Assembly (NCBI RefSeq): GCF_014490445.1
Contig: NZ_JACTUZ010000035.1
Span: 1 to 34,026, forward strand
Length of the DNA: 34,026 bases
Source: Pseudoroseomonas ludipueritiae
Lineage (GTDB): Bacteria > Pseudomonadota > Alphaproteobacteria > Acetobacterales > Acetobacteraceae
Direction: 5' to 3'
In this document: piece after piece, positions 1 to 7,122 of the stretch
Numbering within the stretch: position 1 is the stretch's first letter
Layout: each line of letters begins with the position of its first letter
Notes under the pieces: generated by a model
The model's input: only the letters and a program-made list of their open reading frames with translations
What the model was told of the DNA's origin: nothing
Database searches by the model: none
Translations under genes and position numbers: made by a program

Positions 1-431
1 GGCACGGCGCGGCGCCCCGCCGGCAGGGGGCCCCGGCCATCCAATGGCCGCCCCTGCCCGTCGATCACCCGGCCCAACCAGGCGTCGCAAGGCGCGAGGC
101 TGAGGGGCTCCTCCAGCCAGACACGGGCGCCGGGTGCGAGGCCCTCGGTGCCGCCCTCGGGCACGGCAACGGCGGCCTTTCCCTCGAAGGCCACGAACTC
201 GCCCTCGATGGCGGGCCGGCCGGGGCGGCGCACCATCATCCGGTCGCCGATCGAGAGGCCGCCGCCCAACCCTTCCACGGAGAGCGCGGCCCCGCGCACC
301 GCCGCCAGCCGCCCCCAGCGGTGATGGCGCGTCAATTGCCGCAGCAATGCCGGCGCGTCGGCCAGGCTGGCGGCGGGGCGGGTGTCCGGGCGCGGCGCGC
401 CGGTGCTGCTGAAATAATCCATGCGGTTCAT
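1..431 (-). CDS. fliI: FliI, flagellum-specific export ATPase (5' part only)
   Basis: FliI is the cytoplasmic ATPase that energises loading of flagellar substrates into the type III export gate. Only the first 143 codons are present; the gene runs off the left edge, so the Walker motifs and catalytic core are outside the window. I translated the minus strand from the ATG ending at 431 and found no stop. The visible part is the beta-barrel N-terminal domain: VRGAALSVEGLGGGLSIGD, then EFVAFEGKAAVAVPEG, LAPGARV and GRVIDGQGRPLDG, the usual FliI/F1-beta-like pattern. An in-frame ATG at 422 is an alternative start; neither has a strong ribosome binding site. It is divergent from flgB across a 148-bp spacer. 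F1 or type III secretion ATPases are the only real alternatives, and the flagellar neighbours settle it. Confidence 0.85.
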   Translation of the reverse strand, partial: MNRMDYFSSTGAPRPDTRPAASLADAPALLRQLTRHHRWGRLAAVRGAALSVEGLGGGLSIGDRMMVRRPGRPAIEGEFVAFEGKAAVAVPEGGTEGLAPGARVWLEEPLSLAPCDAWLGRVIDGQGRPLDGRGPLPAGRRAV

Positions 432-446
432 GCGCCCTGTGGCAAT

Positions 447-464
447 GGGCCTGCGGAAAGGCCC
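447..464. other. Small inverted repeat in the fliI-flgB spacer
   Basis: GGGCCT and AGGCCC form a 6-bp stem around a 6-base loop, next to the fliI start. It could form in the fliI leader RNA or be chance in GC-rich DNA. No function is claimed. Confidence 0.25.
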
Positions 465-504
465 GGAAGCTGCCGGCATCCTGGCGATAAAGCGCAGCCT
501 CGTC

Positions 505-518
505 TATGCGAAAAATTC
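505..518 (+). promoter_or_regulatory. TGCGAAAAA element upstream of flgB
   Basis: The sequence TATGCGAAAAATTC lies in the divergent fliI-flgB spacer, about 60 bp before the flgB ATG. The same A-rich core occurs upstream of cheY, the 11309 gene, minC and the 16453 gene. It is inferred to be a promoter element or activator site; its direction of action here (flgB, fliI or both) is unknown. Confidence 0.5.
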
Positions 519-579
519 TCGACGCGAAGGAGGGAGGAAGCTATAGCTGTGGCACAGGCTCCAGAAGCAGGTTCGGCCC

Positions 580-984
580 ATGCTCGATGGCATCGACGTT
601 TTCCGCATCACCGGCGCCCGCATGCACCAGCTGGCGGCACGCCAGAATGTGCTGGCGCAGAACATCGCCAATGCGGATACGCCGCATTACCGCGCGCGCG
701 ATGTCAAAGCGTTCCATTTCGACAGTGCTTTGCTGCGCAGCCAGGGCGGTGTCGCACCATTGCGGCTGGCCGGCACGCAGGTGGGCCATATCACTGGCAC
801 GCGCAACGGCACGACGATTATCTCCGATCGTGCGAAATCTTACGGAGAAGACCCGGATGGCAATACGGTGGACCTGGAGGAGCAGATGGTGAAGCAGGCC
901 GATGTGGCGAAGAATTATGACCTTGCCACCGTCGTCTACAAGCGCAGCGCCGCCCTGCTGCGCAATGCCGTGGGGAGCCGCTGA
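580..984 (+). CDS. flgB: FlgB, flagellar proximal rod protein
   Basis: FlgB is a periplasmic proximal rod subunit, exported by the flagellar type III apparatus and assembled on the MS ring and FliE. The 134-residue protein has the hallmark rod/hook N-terminal motif RQNVLAQNIANADTPHYRARD (about residues 21-41) and the C-terminal segment NTVDLEEQM followed by a helical tail that ends the rod proteins. Length matches the family (about 130). The ATG at 580 is chosen because the conserved N-terminal helix starts directly after it; the spacing from the GGAGGGAGG at about 528 is too long to be its ribosome binding site, so initiation may be weak. Its stop overlaps the flgC start (TGATG). Confidence 0.93.
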   Translation: MLDGIDVFRITGARMHQLAARQNVLAQNIANADTPHYRARDVKAFHFDSALLRSQGGVAPLRLAGTQVGHITGTRNGTTIISDRAKSYGEDPDGNTVDLEEQMVKQADVAKNYDLATVVYKRSAALLRNAVGSR

Positions 985-1424
985 TGCTGCGGATCGAGCC
1001 CATCGGCGGCAGCGGGCCGCTGACCCAGTCCATGGCCACCGCCGCCTCGGGAATGAACACCCAGGCGGTGCGGATGCGCATCGCGGCGGAGAATATCGCC
1101 AATGCCTCATCCACCGCCGCGGTGCCGGGTGGCGATCCTTACCGGCGCAAGCTGGTATCGTTCCGGCAGTCCATGGACCGCGCCACGGGGGCGGAACTGG
1201 TGCGGGCTGGCAATATCAGCGGCGACCAGCGGGATTTCCGCACGCAATACGACCCCGCACATCCGGCCGCGGATGAGCGCGGCTATGTCAAGCTGCCCAA
1301 TGTGGACCCGCTGCTGGAGCAGGCGGACCTCCGCAGCGCCCAGCGCAGCTATGAGGCCGGCATCGCGGTGATGCAGCAGGCCCGCTCGCTCTACGGCAAA
1401 ACCCTCGACATCCTGAGGTCTTAG
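984..1424 (+). CDS. flgC: FlgC, flagellar proximal rod protein
   Basis: FlgC is the second proximal rod component in the periplasm. The 146-residue product carries the family N-terminal signature SGMNTQAVRMRIAAENIANA (about residues 22-41), a central VKLPNVDPLLEQADL segment (FlgC typically has a VxxPNVD-type motif), and a C-terminal helix RSYEAGIAVMQQARSLYGKTLDIL. It starts in a TGATG overlap with flgB, indicating translational coupling. An internal ATG at 1032 would also retain the conserved core, but the overlap supports 984. Its TAG stop lies inside a 14-bp palindrome shared with fliE's start. Confidence 0.94.
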   Translation: MLRIEPIGGSGPLTQSMATAASGMNTQAVRMRIAAENIANASSTAAVPGGDPYRRKLVSFRQSMDRATGAELVRAGNISGDQRDFRTQYDPAHPAADERGYVKLPNVDPLLEQADLRSAQRSYEAGIAVMQQARSLYGKTLDILRS

Positions 1425-1434
1425 ACATGTCTAA
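1421..1434. promoter_or_regulatory. 14-bp palindrome TTAGACATGTCTAA at the flgC-fliE junction
   Basis: The perfect palindrome TTAGACATGTCTAA contains the flgC stop (TAG) and the fliE start (ATG). The identical 14 bases form the core of the 20-bp palindrome upstream of parA at 18326-18345. It could be a binding site for the same DNA-binding protein, or one coincidence arising from an ordinary stop/start junction. Confidence 0.4.
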
Positions 1435-1720
1435 CGCGATCCCGGCCATTGCGCCGGTCTCGGCGGCCCTGCGCGCCTATGGCGCCTCCGCGGCGCCCGC
1501 GGCCGGCGACTTCGGCTCCATGGTGGGGAAGGCCGCCCGCACCTCCCTCGCCACGCTGCGGCAGGCGGAAGTGACCAGCGCCCGCGGCGTTGCCGGCATG
1601 GCCGATGTGCAGGAGGTGGTGCAGGCGGCCACGGCCGCCGAACTGACCGTGCAGACCATGACCCAGCTCCGGGACAAGGTGGTCGGTGCCTATACCGACG
1701 TGCTGCGCATGGCGGTCTGA
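1427..1720 (+). CDS. fliE: FliE, MS-ring/rod junction protein
   Basis: FliE is the small adaptor between the FliF ring and the rod, and is needed to open the export gate. The 97-residue protein fits the family length (about 100) and shows the conserved C-terminal block: DVQEVVQAATAAELTVQTM, followed by RDKVVGAYTDVLRMAV (FliE normally ends in a VxAYxEIxRMxV-like motif). The N-terminal 30 residues are Ala-rich and variable, as usual. The start codon is only 2 bases past the flgC stop, with AGG about 9 bases upstream. Order flgB-flgC-fliE is the standard alphaproteobacterial arrangement. Confidence 0.93.
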   Translation: MSNAIPAIAPVSAALRAYGASAAPAAGDFGSMVGKAARTSLATLRQAEVTSARGVAGMADVQEVVQAATAAELTVQTMTQLRDKVVGAYTDVLRMAV

Positions 1721-1727
1721 GGGCAGG

Positions 1728-1991
1728 ATGAACGAGGGCGACGTCATCGAGGTGCTGCGCAACGGCTTCTTCGCCACCATGGCCGTGGCCGGGCCGCCGC
1801 TGCTGGCGGCGCTGGTCACCGGCGTCGCCGTCTCCTTCCTGCAGGCGCTGACGCAGATCCAGGAAGTCACGCTCTCCTATGTGCCCAAGATCGTGGTCAC
1901 CATGATCGTGGTGATGCTTTCCCTGCCGCTCGGCTTTGCGGCGCTGAAGTCCTACACGGAAGAAATCGCGCAGATGATCGTGGGGCTCTGA
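1728..1991 (+). CDS. fliQ: FliQ, flagellar export gate membrane protein
   Basis: FliQ is one of the FliPQR core export-gate subunits in the inner membrane. The ATG at 1728, preceded by GGGCAGG, gives 87 residues, matching the usual 86-90. Two transmembrane helices are visible (about 18-38 and 50-70) with the conserved intervening segment ALTQIQEVTLSYVPKI. Longer in-frame starts further left overlap fliE and lack this typical N-terminus (MNEGDVIEVLRNG), so they are rejected. flhA begins 3 bases after the stop. No fliP gene is seen in the window, so this gate subunit must be encoded elsewhere. Confidence 0.94.
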   Translation: MNEGDVIEVLRNGFFATMAVAGPPLLAALVTGVAVSFLQALTQIQEVTLSYVPKIVVTMIVVMLSLPLGFAALKSYTEEIAQMIVGL

Positions 1992-1994
1992 GCC

Positions 1995-4058
1995 ATGGCC
2001 TTCCTCGCGCGGCTGCGCCGCACCATCGGGCATCAGGACCTGCTCTTCGCCGCCGCCATGGTGCTGCTGCTGGCGGTGCTGGTGCTGCCCATGCCGAGCT
2101 GGCTGGTCGATCTCGGCCTCGCCACCTCCATCACCCTCTCCGTGCTGATCCTGATGGTGGCCATCTGGATCGAGCGCCCGCTGGATTTCTCGGTCTTTCC
2201 CACCGTGCTGCTGGTGGCGACGCTGCTGCGCCTGGCGCTGAACCTGGCCACCACGCGGCTGATCCTGGCCAATGGCCATAAGGGGCTGGATGCGGCCGGC
2301 AGCGTCATCCACGGCTTTGCCGGCTTCATCGTCGGCGGCGACTTCATTATCGGCGTGATCGTCTTCGCCATCCTGATCGTGGTGAACTTCATCGTCGTCA
2401 CCAAGGGTGCCAGCCGCATCGCGGAGGTCGCCGCCCGCTTCAGCCTGGATGCCATGCCGGGCAAGCAGATGGCGATCGATGCCGATCTGGCCGCTGGCAC
2501 CATCGACGATGCCGAATCGAAGCGCCGGCGGCGGGAGCTGGAGGACGAGAACTCCTTCTTCGGCGCCATGGACGGCGCCTCGAAATTCGTCCGTGGCGAT
2601 GCCATCGCCTCCATCATCGTCACCGTGGTCAATGTGCTGGGCGGCATTGTTGTCGGCACGCTGCGGCATGGGCTGGATTTGCAGACAGCCGCCGGCAACT
2701 ACGTCACACTGGCCATCGGCGACGGCATTGTCTCGCAGATCCCCGGGCTGATCGTCTCGGTGGGCGCCGGCATGCTGGTCTCCAAGGGCAGCGTGCGCGG
2801 CTCCACGGACAAGGCCTTCATCAGCCAGTTGGGCGCCCAGCCGAAGCCGCTTTACCTGGCAGCCGGCCTTTCCATGTTGTTCGCCGTGCTGCCGGGCCTG
2901 CCCTTCCTGCCTTTCATGGCATTGGCGGGCATCGCTGCCGGCGGCGGCTGGTTCGCCCATCGTGCCGTGGAGCGCCGCGCCGCCGCGGCCGCTGCTGGCG
3001 AACCCGAACCCGACGCCGCGCCGCGCGAGGAATCCATGGCTGAGCTGATCCGCGTGGATGACGTGCGGCTGGAACTCGGCATGGGCCTGGTCTCCCTCAC
3101 CTCCGGCCGCCAGGGCAGCCTGACGGACAAGATCAAGAAGCTGCGCCGCGCCTTTGGCCTGGAATTCGGCTTCATTCTTCCGGCCGTCCGCATCAAGGAC
3201 AACATGGACCTCGGCTCCGGCGAATATTCGGTGCAGGTCCAGGGCGTGGAAGTGGCGCGGGAGACGCTGATGCTGGGCCGCGTGCTGGTTTTCGCCCCCG
3301 GCGGCCAGGAGATCGCGGTGCCCGGCATCGACACCCATGAGCCTTCCTTCAAGATCCGCGCCCGCTGGATCGAGCCGCATCTGCGCGAGGCCGCCATGGC
3401 CCAGGGCCTGACGGTGGTGGATGCCGAGACGGTGCTGACCACGCATCTCTCGGAAGTCCTGAAGGGCTATATGGCGCAGCTGCAGGGCTATGCCGCGACC
3501 CAGAAGCTGCTGGATGGATTGGAGAAGGAGCAGCAGAAGCTGGTTGCTGACCTGATCCCCGCCATTCTGCCGCTGGCGACGGTGCAGAAGGTGCTGGCCA
3601 CGCTGCTGGCGGAGCGGGTGTCCATCCGCAACCTGCCGCTGGTGCTGGAAGCCTTGCATGAGGCGGCGGGCTTCACCCGCAATGTCTCGGTGCTGACGGA
3701 ACATGTGCGCCAGCGCCTTTCGCTGCAGATCTGCCGCGGCCTGGCGCAGGAGGATGGCTATATCACCGCCATTCTTCTGTCGCCGGAATGGGAGCAGGAG
3801 GTCAGCACCGCGATCCATGAGGAAGGCGACCACCGCTCCTTCGCCATGGCGCCCAGCAAGATTCAGGAACTGGTCACCGCCACCCGCACCCGCATCGCCG
3901 AGGCAGCCGCGCGGGGCGATTGGCCGGCGGTGCTGACCTCGGCCCAGGTGCGGCCTTTCGTGCGGCACCTGGTGGAACGCATCAACCCGACCATCGCCGT
4001 CATCTCCCATGCCGAGGTGCATCAGCGCGCCAAGCTGCGCACGGTGGGCCAGATCTGA
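1995..4058 (+). CDS. flhA: FlhA, flagellar export gate protein
   Basis: FlhA forms the nonameric ring of the flagellar type III export gate, coupling proton flow to export and docking chaperone-substrate complexes. The 687-residue product has the family length. The N-terminal third to half is membrane-embedded (hydrophobic segments from about residue 17 to 325), including the FHIPEP-family stretch FSVFPTVLLVATLLRLALN and the cytoplasmic FHIPEP loop with DAMPGKQMAIDADL. A charged Ala/Glu-rich linker (about 325-350) leads to the soluble C-terminal domain (GLEFGFILPAVRIKDN onward). It sits 3 bases from both fliQ and fliR in an unbroken operon. A long open frame on the opposite strand is its shadow. 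Confidence 0.97.
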   Translation: MAFLARLRRTIGHQDLLFAAAMVLLLAVLVLPMPSWLVDLGLATSITLSVLILMVAIWIERPLDFSVFPTVLLVATLLRLALNLATTRLILANGHKGLDAAGSVIHGFAGFIVGGDFIIGVIVFAILIVVNFIVVTKGASRIAEVAARFSLDAMPGKQMAIDADLAAGTIDDAESKRRRRELEDENSFFGAMDGASKFVRGDAIASIIVTVVNVLGGIVVGTLRHGLDLQTAAGNYVTLAIGDGIVSQIPGLIVSVGAGMLVSKGSVRGSTDKAFISQLGAQPKPLYLAAGLSMLFAVLPGLPFLPFMALAGIAAGGGWFAHRAVERRAAAAAAGEPEPDAAPREESMAELIRVDDVRLELGMGLVSLTSGRQGSLTDKIKKLRRAFGLEFGFILPAVRIKDNMDLGSGEYSVQVQGVEVARETLMLGRVLVFAPGGQEIAVPGIDTHEPSFKIRARWIEPHLREAAMAQGLTVVDAETVLTTHLSEVLKGYMAQLQGYAATQKLLDGLEKEQQKLVADLIPAILPLATVQKVLATLLAERVSIRNLPLVLEALHEAAGFTRNVSVLTEHVRQRLSLQICRGLAQEDGYITAILLSPEWEQEVSTAIHEEGDHRSFAMAPSKIQELVTATRTRIAEAAARGDWPAVLTSAQVRPFVRHLVERINPTIAVISHAEVHQRAKLRTVGQI

Positions 4059-4061
4059 GGC

Positions 4062-4823
4062 ATGGACACCGCCCTGCCCCTGGCCACCTGGCTGCCAGCC
4101 GAGATCTACCGGTTGGCGCTGGTCTTCTGCCGCGTCTCGGCCGCCTTCATGCTGCTGCCCGGGCTGAGCGAGCATGCGGTGCCGGTGCGCGTGCGGCTGC
4201 TGGCCGGGCTCGCCGCCGCCCTTTGCATCGCGCCACTGGCGGGGCCGGCGACACCTGTGCCGGGCGTCTGGAGCATTCTCGGCGCCATGGTGCTGGAGGT
4301 CACCACCGGCACCCTCCTGGGCACCCTGGCGCGCCTGCTGCTGTCTGCCGTGCAGACGGCGGGGCAGATCATTGGGCAGAATATCGGCCTCAGCAATGCC
4401 TTCGTCTTTGGCGTGGGCAATGACAATGCCGCGGTGGTGGGCGCGGCGCTTTACGCCGGCGGACTGGCGGCGCTCTTCACCCTGGAAGGCCATCACAGCG
4501 GGTTACGGGCCCTGGCGGAGAGTTATGCCATGGTGCCACTGGGGGCGCCGCCGCCGCTGGCGGCCTCGGCCCAGGTGGCGACGGAGATGGCGGCGCGCGC
4601 CTTCCGCCTTGCCATGCAATTCGCCATGCCCTTCCTGGTGCTGGCCATGCTCTTCAATCTGGCCATGGCGGGCATCAACCGCGCCATGCCCGCCATGCCG
4701 GTTTTCATGATCGGCGCTCCGGCACTGCTGATGGCCGGGCTGCAGTTGCTGGCGCTGGTGTCGCCCGGCATTCTCCATGAGATCCTCGGCGCCTATGCCG
4801 AGGTGTTTGTTGTTCTCCACTGA
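4062..4823 (+). CDS. fliR: FliR, flagellar export gate membrane protein
   Basis: FliR is the third core export-gate membrane component, forming the helical pore with FliP and FliQ. The 253-residue product is highly hydrophobic with about six membrane segments. It carries the family pattern around QTAGQIIGQNIGLSNAFVFG (about 101-120), the loop after the third or fourth segment, and an N-terminal FCRVSAAFMLLPGL. Length fits the usual 250-265. It begins 3 bases after flhA, and its stop overlaps the flhB start (TGATG), a pairing common to fliR-flhB operons. Type III secretion homologues are possible by fold but not by context. Confidence 0.94.
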   Translation: MDTALPLATWLPAEIYRLALVFCRVSAAFMLLPGLSEHAVPVRVRLLAGLAAALCIAPLAGPATPVPGVWSILGAMVLEVTTGTLLGTLARLLLSAVQTAGQIIGQNIGLSNAFVFGVGNDNAAVVGAALYAGGLAALFTLEGHHSGLRALAESYAMVPLGAPPPLAASAQVATEMAARAFRLAMQFAMPFLVLAMLFNLAMAGINRAMPAMPVFMIGAPALLMAGLQLLALVSPGILHEILGAYAEVFVVLH

Positions 4824-5902
4824 TGTCGGAGGAGAGCGGCCAGGAGAAAACCCTCGACGCCTCGCCGCGCAAACTGGAGCAGGCGCGGCAGAAGGGCGAT
4901 GTTCCCGCCTCCCGCGAGGGTTCCGCCTTCGGGCTTTACGCCGCCATGCTTCTGGCCATCGGCCTGGCCGGCAGCCTGGCCATGCAGCGCATCAGCGAAG
5001 TCCTGCTGCCGCTGATCGAGCAGCCCGGGGCTTTCCTGGAGCTGAACGAGCTGGGCTACCGCGCGGCCGGCTATGCTGTCATGCAGGCTGTCGCCGTGGC
5101 GCTGCTGCCGGTCTTTGGATTGCTGATTGTGGGCGCGCTGCTGCCGCATCTGCTGCAGAACACGGTGGTCTTCTCCGGCGAGCGGCTGCGGCCCAAACTC
5201 TCGCATGTCTCGCCCATGGCGGGCCTGAAGCGTATCTTCGGGCTGAAGGCCTTGTTTGAATTCGGCAAGAACCTGCTGAAGGCCGCTGTTGTGAGCCTGG
5301 CCTGCTGGGTGGTCGGCCGCCGGTTCTACGACGACAGCGCCGGCATGGCCACGCTCGATCCTGCCGCCCTGCCGCCGATCATCTTTCATATGCTCGTCGT
5401 CGCGCTGGGGGCCATGACACTGGTGGCTGCGGTGGTGGCCGTGGTCGATATCGGCTTCCAGCGCTTCGAATACGCGCGGCGCCAGCGCATGACCTTGCAG
5501 GAAATGCGGGAAGAAATGCGCTCCACCGAGGGCGACCCGCATATCAAGGCGGCGCGGCGCAAGAAGCAGCGCCAGGGTTCGCAGCGGCGCATGATGGCCG
5601 ATGTGCCCACCGCGACGGTGGTGCTGGCCAACCCGACCCATTTTGCCGTGGCCCTGCGCTATGAACGTGGCCAGGACAATGCGCCGGTCTGCGTCGCGAA
5701 GGGCGTGGATGCGCTGGCACTGCGCATCCGTGCCCTGGCGGAGGCTTCCGGTGTGGCGGTGGTGGAGGACAAGCCGCTGGCGCGGGCGCTCTATGCCTCT
5801 GTGGAGCTGGGCGGGACCATTCCGCCGGCGCATTTCGAAGCGGTGGCCAAGGTCATCGGCATTGTCTGGGCGCAGCAGCGGCTGGCGAAGGCGCCATCAT
5901 AA
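4823..5902 (+). CDS. flhB: FlhB, export gate and substrate-specificity switch
   Basis: FlhB regulates export and, by autocleavage, switches the apparatus from rod/hook to filament substrates once FliK signals that the hook is complete. The 359-residue protein shows the N-terminal signature EKTLDASPRKLEQARQKGD, four membrane helices (about 36-58, 85-110, 150-165, 185-212) and the C-terminal autocleavage motif NPTH at residues 270-273 followed by FAVALRY. All key residues are intact, so it should be processed normally. It is translationally coupled to fliR. FliK, its functional partner, is encoded in the convergent operon 1.2 kb away. Confidence 0.96.
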   Translation: MSEESGQEKTLDASPRKLEQARQKGDVPASREGSAFGLYAAMLLAIGLAGSLAMQRISEVLLPLIEQPGAFLELNELGYRAAGYAVMQAVAVALLPVFGLLIVGALLPHLLQNTVVFSGERLRPKLSHVSPMAGLKRIFGLKALFEFGKNLLKAAVVSLACWVVGRRFYDDSAGMATLDPAALPPIIFHMLVVALGAMTLVAAVVAVVDIGFQRFEYARRQRMTLQEMREEMRSTEGDPHIKAARRKKQRQGSQRRMMADVPTATVVLANPTHFAVALRYERGQDNAPVCVAKGVDALALRIRALAEASGVAVVEDKPLARALYASVELGGTIPPAHFEAVAKVIGIVWAQQRLAKAPS

Positions 5903-5994
5903 ATCAGCACGAGACACAAAAAATGAGACAATTCGATTGACCGATGCCGGCACCACTTGCGAAATTCCGGTTCTCTTCAAAGCCGGAGTGTTCC

Positions 5995-6396
5995 ATGCCG
6001 AGACCACAGTCCCGCCGCACCCTTCTGGGCGGCTTCGCCGGCGCCGTGTTGCTGGCCACTCCTGGTCTGGCGGCCGAAGCCCAGAAGAAGGAATACGACT
6101 TCCTGGCTCTCGGCGACTTCACGGTGAACCTGCCCAGCAGCGGCCGGCGCATGAGCTATGTGGTTGTCTCGGTGACGCTGGAGACCAGGAGCGCCGAGAT
6201 GCAGGGTTTCAAGGATGTCTCGCCGCTGCTGCGCCAGGCAGTGCTGCGCAAGCTGATGTCCATGTCGGAACGCAATGAGCTGCGAGCGGGCCAGACCGAC
6301 CCGGCGCTGCTGCGCGACAGCCTTTACGACAGCTTGGCACAGGTGCGCGAGGAAGGCCTGCGCGACGTGGTGATCACCCGCCTCCTGCACAGCTAG
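5995..6396 (+). CDS. FliL-like periplasmic protein with an exported-type N-terminus
   Basis: This 133-residue product resembles the C-terminal domain of FliL, the stator-associated basal-body protein: DFTVNLPSSGRRMSYVVVSVTLE (about 41-63), followed by LLRQAVLRKLMSM and a C-terminal RDVVITRLLHS. Typical FliL has an uncleaved N-terminal anchor. Here the N-terminus SRRTLLGGFAGAVLLATPGLAAEA looks like a cleavable signal with a twin-arginine pair and an Ala-x-Ala-like site near 25-28. ATG 5995 is chosen because GGAG lies 7 bases upstream and the signal starts immediately; ATG 5944 would add 17 residues before the signal. The gene follows flhB by about 90 bp and converges with flgD 15 bp away. Family assignment is moderate. 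Confidence 0.65.
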   Translation: MPRPQSRRTLLGGFAGAVLLATPGLAAEAQKKEYDFLALGDFTVNLPSSGRRMSYVVVSVTLETRSAEMQGFKDVSPLLRQAVLRKLMSMSERNELRAGQTDPALLRDSLYDSLAQVREEGLRDVVITRLLHS

Positions 6397-6411
6397 GCGG
6401 CGGGCGGAACC

Positions 6412-7098
6412 TCACTGAGTCAGGCGGGCGATGTCGTCCAGCGAGACGGTGTTGCCATTCTCCAGAGCCAGGACGAAGCTCCCGGCGGTATCGCGGCGCA
6501 CCTCGGTGATCTTGCCGGCGCTGCTGATCGTGCCCGCACTTTGGCGCGTGTTGTTGGCATCCTCGCCCACCACGCGCAGGGCATAGCTGCCAGCGGGCAT
6601 ACGGACGCCGGTGCCATCCCTGCCATCGAAGGTGAAGGTGGTCTCGCCCTTCGCCGCCGACACGGAGCGCGCCACATTGCCGCCGCTGTCCAGCACCTCG
6701 ATGCGGACGTTCTTCAGCGTGCTGGCGCTGGAGATATTCACCGTCACCGCCGCGGCATTGCCGCTGCTGGGCAGGGTGATGTTGCTGACATGGGTCTGCA
6801 CGCTCTTGCCGATCAACGCCGCGTTCTGGGAGAGGCTGCCGGCGCCGCTGACCTGCTCCAGGATCGATTGCAGCAGGGTGTTGCTCTTGGTCTGCTGTTC
6901 CACCTGGGAGAACTGGGCGAGCTGCGCCACGAATTGCGTCGGGTCCGTCGGCTGCATCGGGTCCTGGTACTTCATCTGCGCCGTCAGCAGTTTCAGGAAA
7001 CGGTCGAAGTCCTGGCTGCTGCTGCTGAGGCTGGTGGTGGGCACGGCCGTGCTGGCGGTGCCGGTGGCCGCGCCAATGGCGCTGGTGCTGGTGACCAT
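6412..7098 (-). CDS. flgD: FlgD, flagellar hook cap / assembly protein
   Basis: FlgD is the scaffold that caps the growing hook and directs FlgE polymerisation. The 228-residue product has the conserved N-terminal block FLKLLTAQMKYQDPMQPTDP (about 34-53) followed by QFVAQLAQFSQVEQ, the usual FlgD signature. The C-terminal half is a beta-rich FLG domain, with FTFDGRDGTGVRMPAGSYALRV matching the common WDGxxxxGxxxPxGxY pattern. ATG at 7098 has AAAGGA about 9 bases upstream. It is the last gene of a minus-strand unit, 24 bp after fliK. No gene for the hook protein itself is in the window. Confidence 0.95.
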   Translation of the reverse strand: MVTSTSAIGAATGTASTAVPTTSLSSSSQDFDRFLKLLTAQMKYQDPMQPTDPTQFVAQLAQFSQVEQQTKSNTLLQSILEQVSGAGSLSQNAALIGKSVQTHVSNITLPSSGNAAAVTVNISSASTLKNVRIEVLDSGGNVARSVSAAKGETTFTFDGRDGTGVRMPAGSYALRVVGEDANNTRQSAGTISSAGKITEVRRDTAGSFVLALENGNTVSLDDIARLTQ

Positions 7099-7122
7099 GG
7101 CTGGATGTCCTTTGGGGGCTCT

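Noticed and set aside
549-571. TGGCAC near flgB as a possible sigma-54 promoter
   Set aside because: The expected TTGC is not at the right spacing, so only half the consensus is present.
1431-4496. A 1021-codon open frame on the minus strand
   Set aside because: It is antisense to fliE-fliQ-flhA-fliR, is extremely Gln/His/Arg-rich and has no motif; a high-GC shadow of flhA codon bias.
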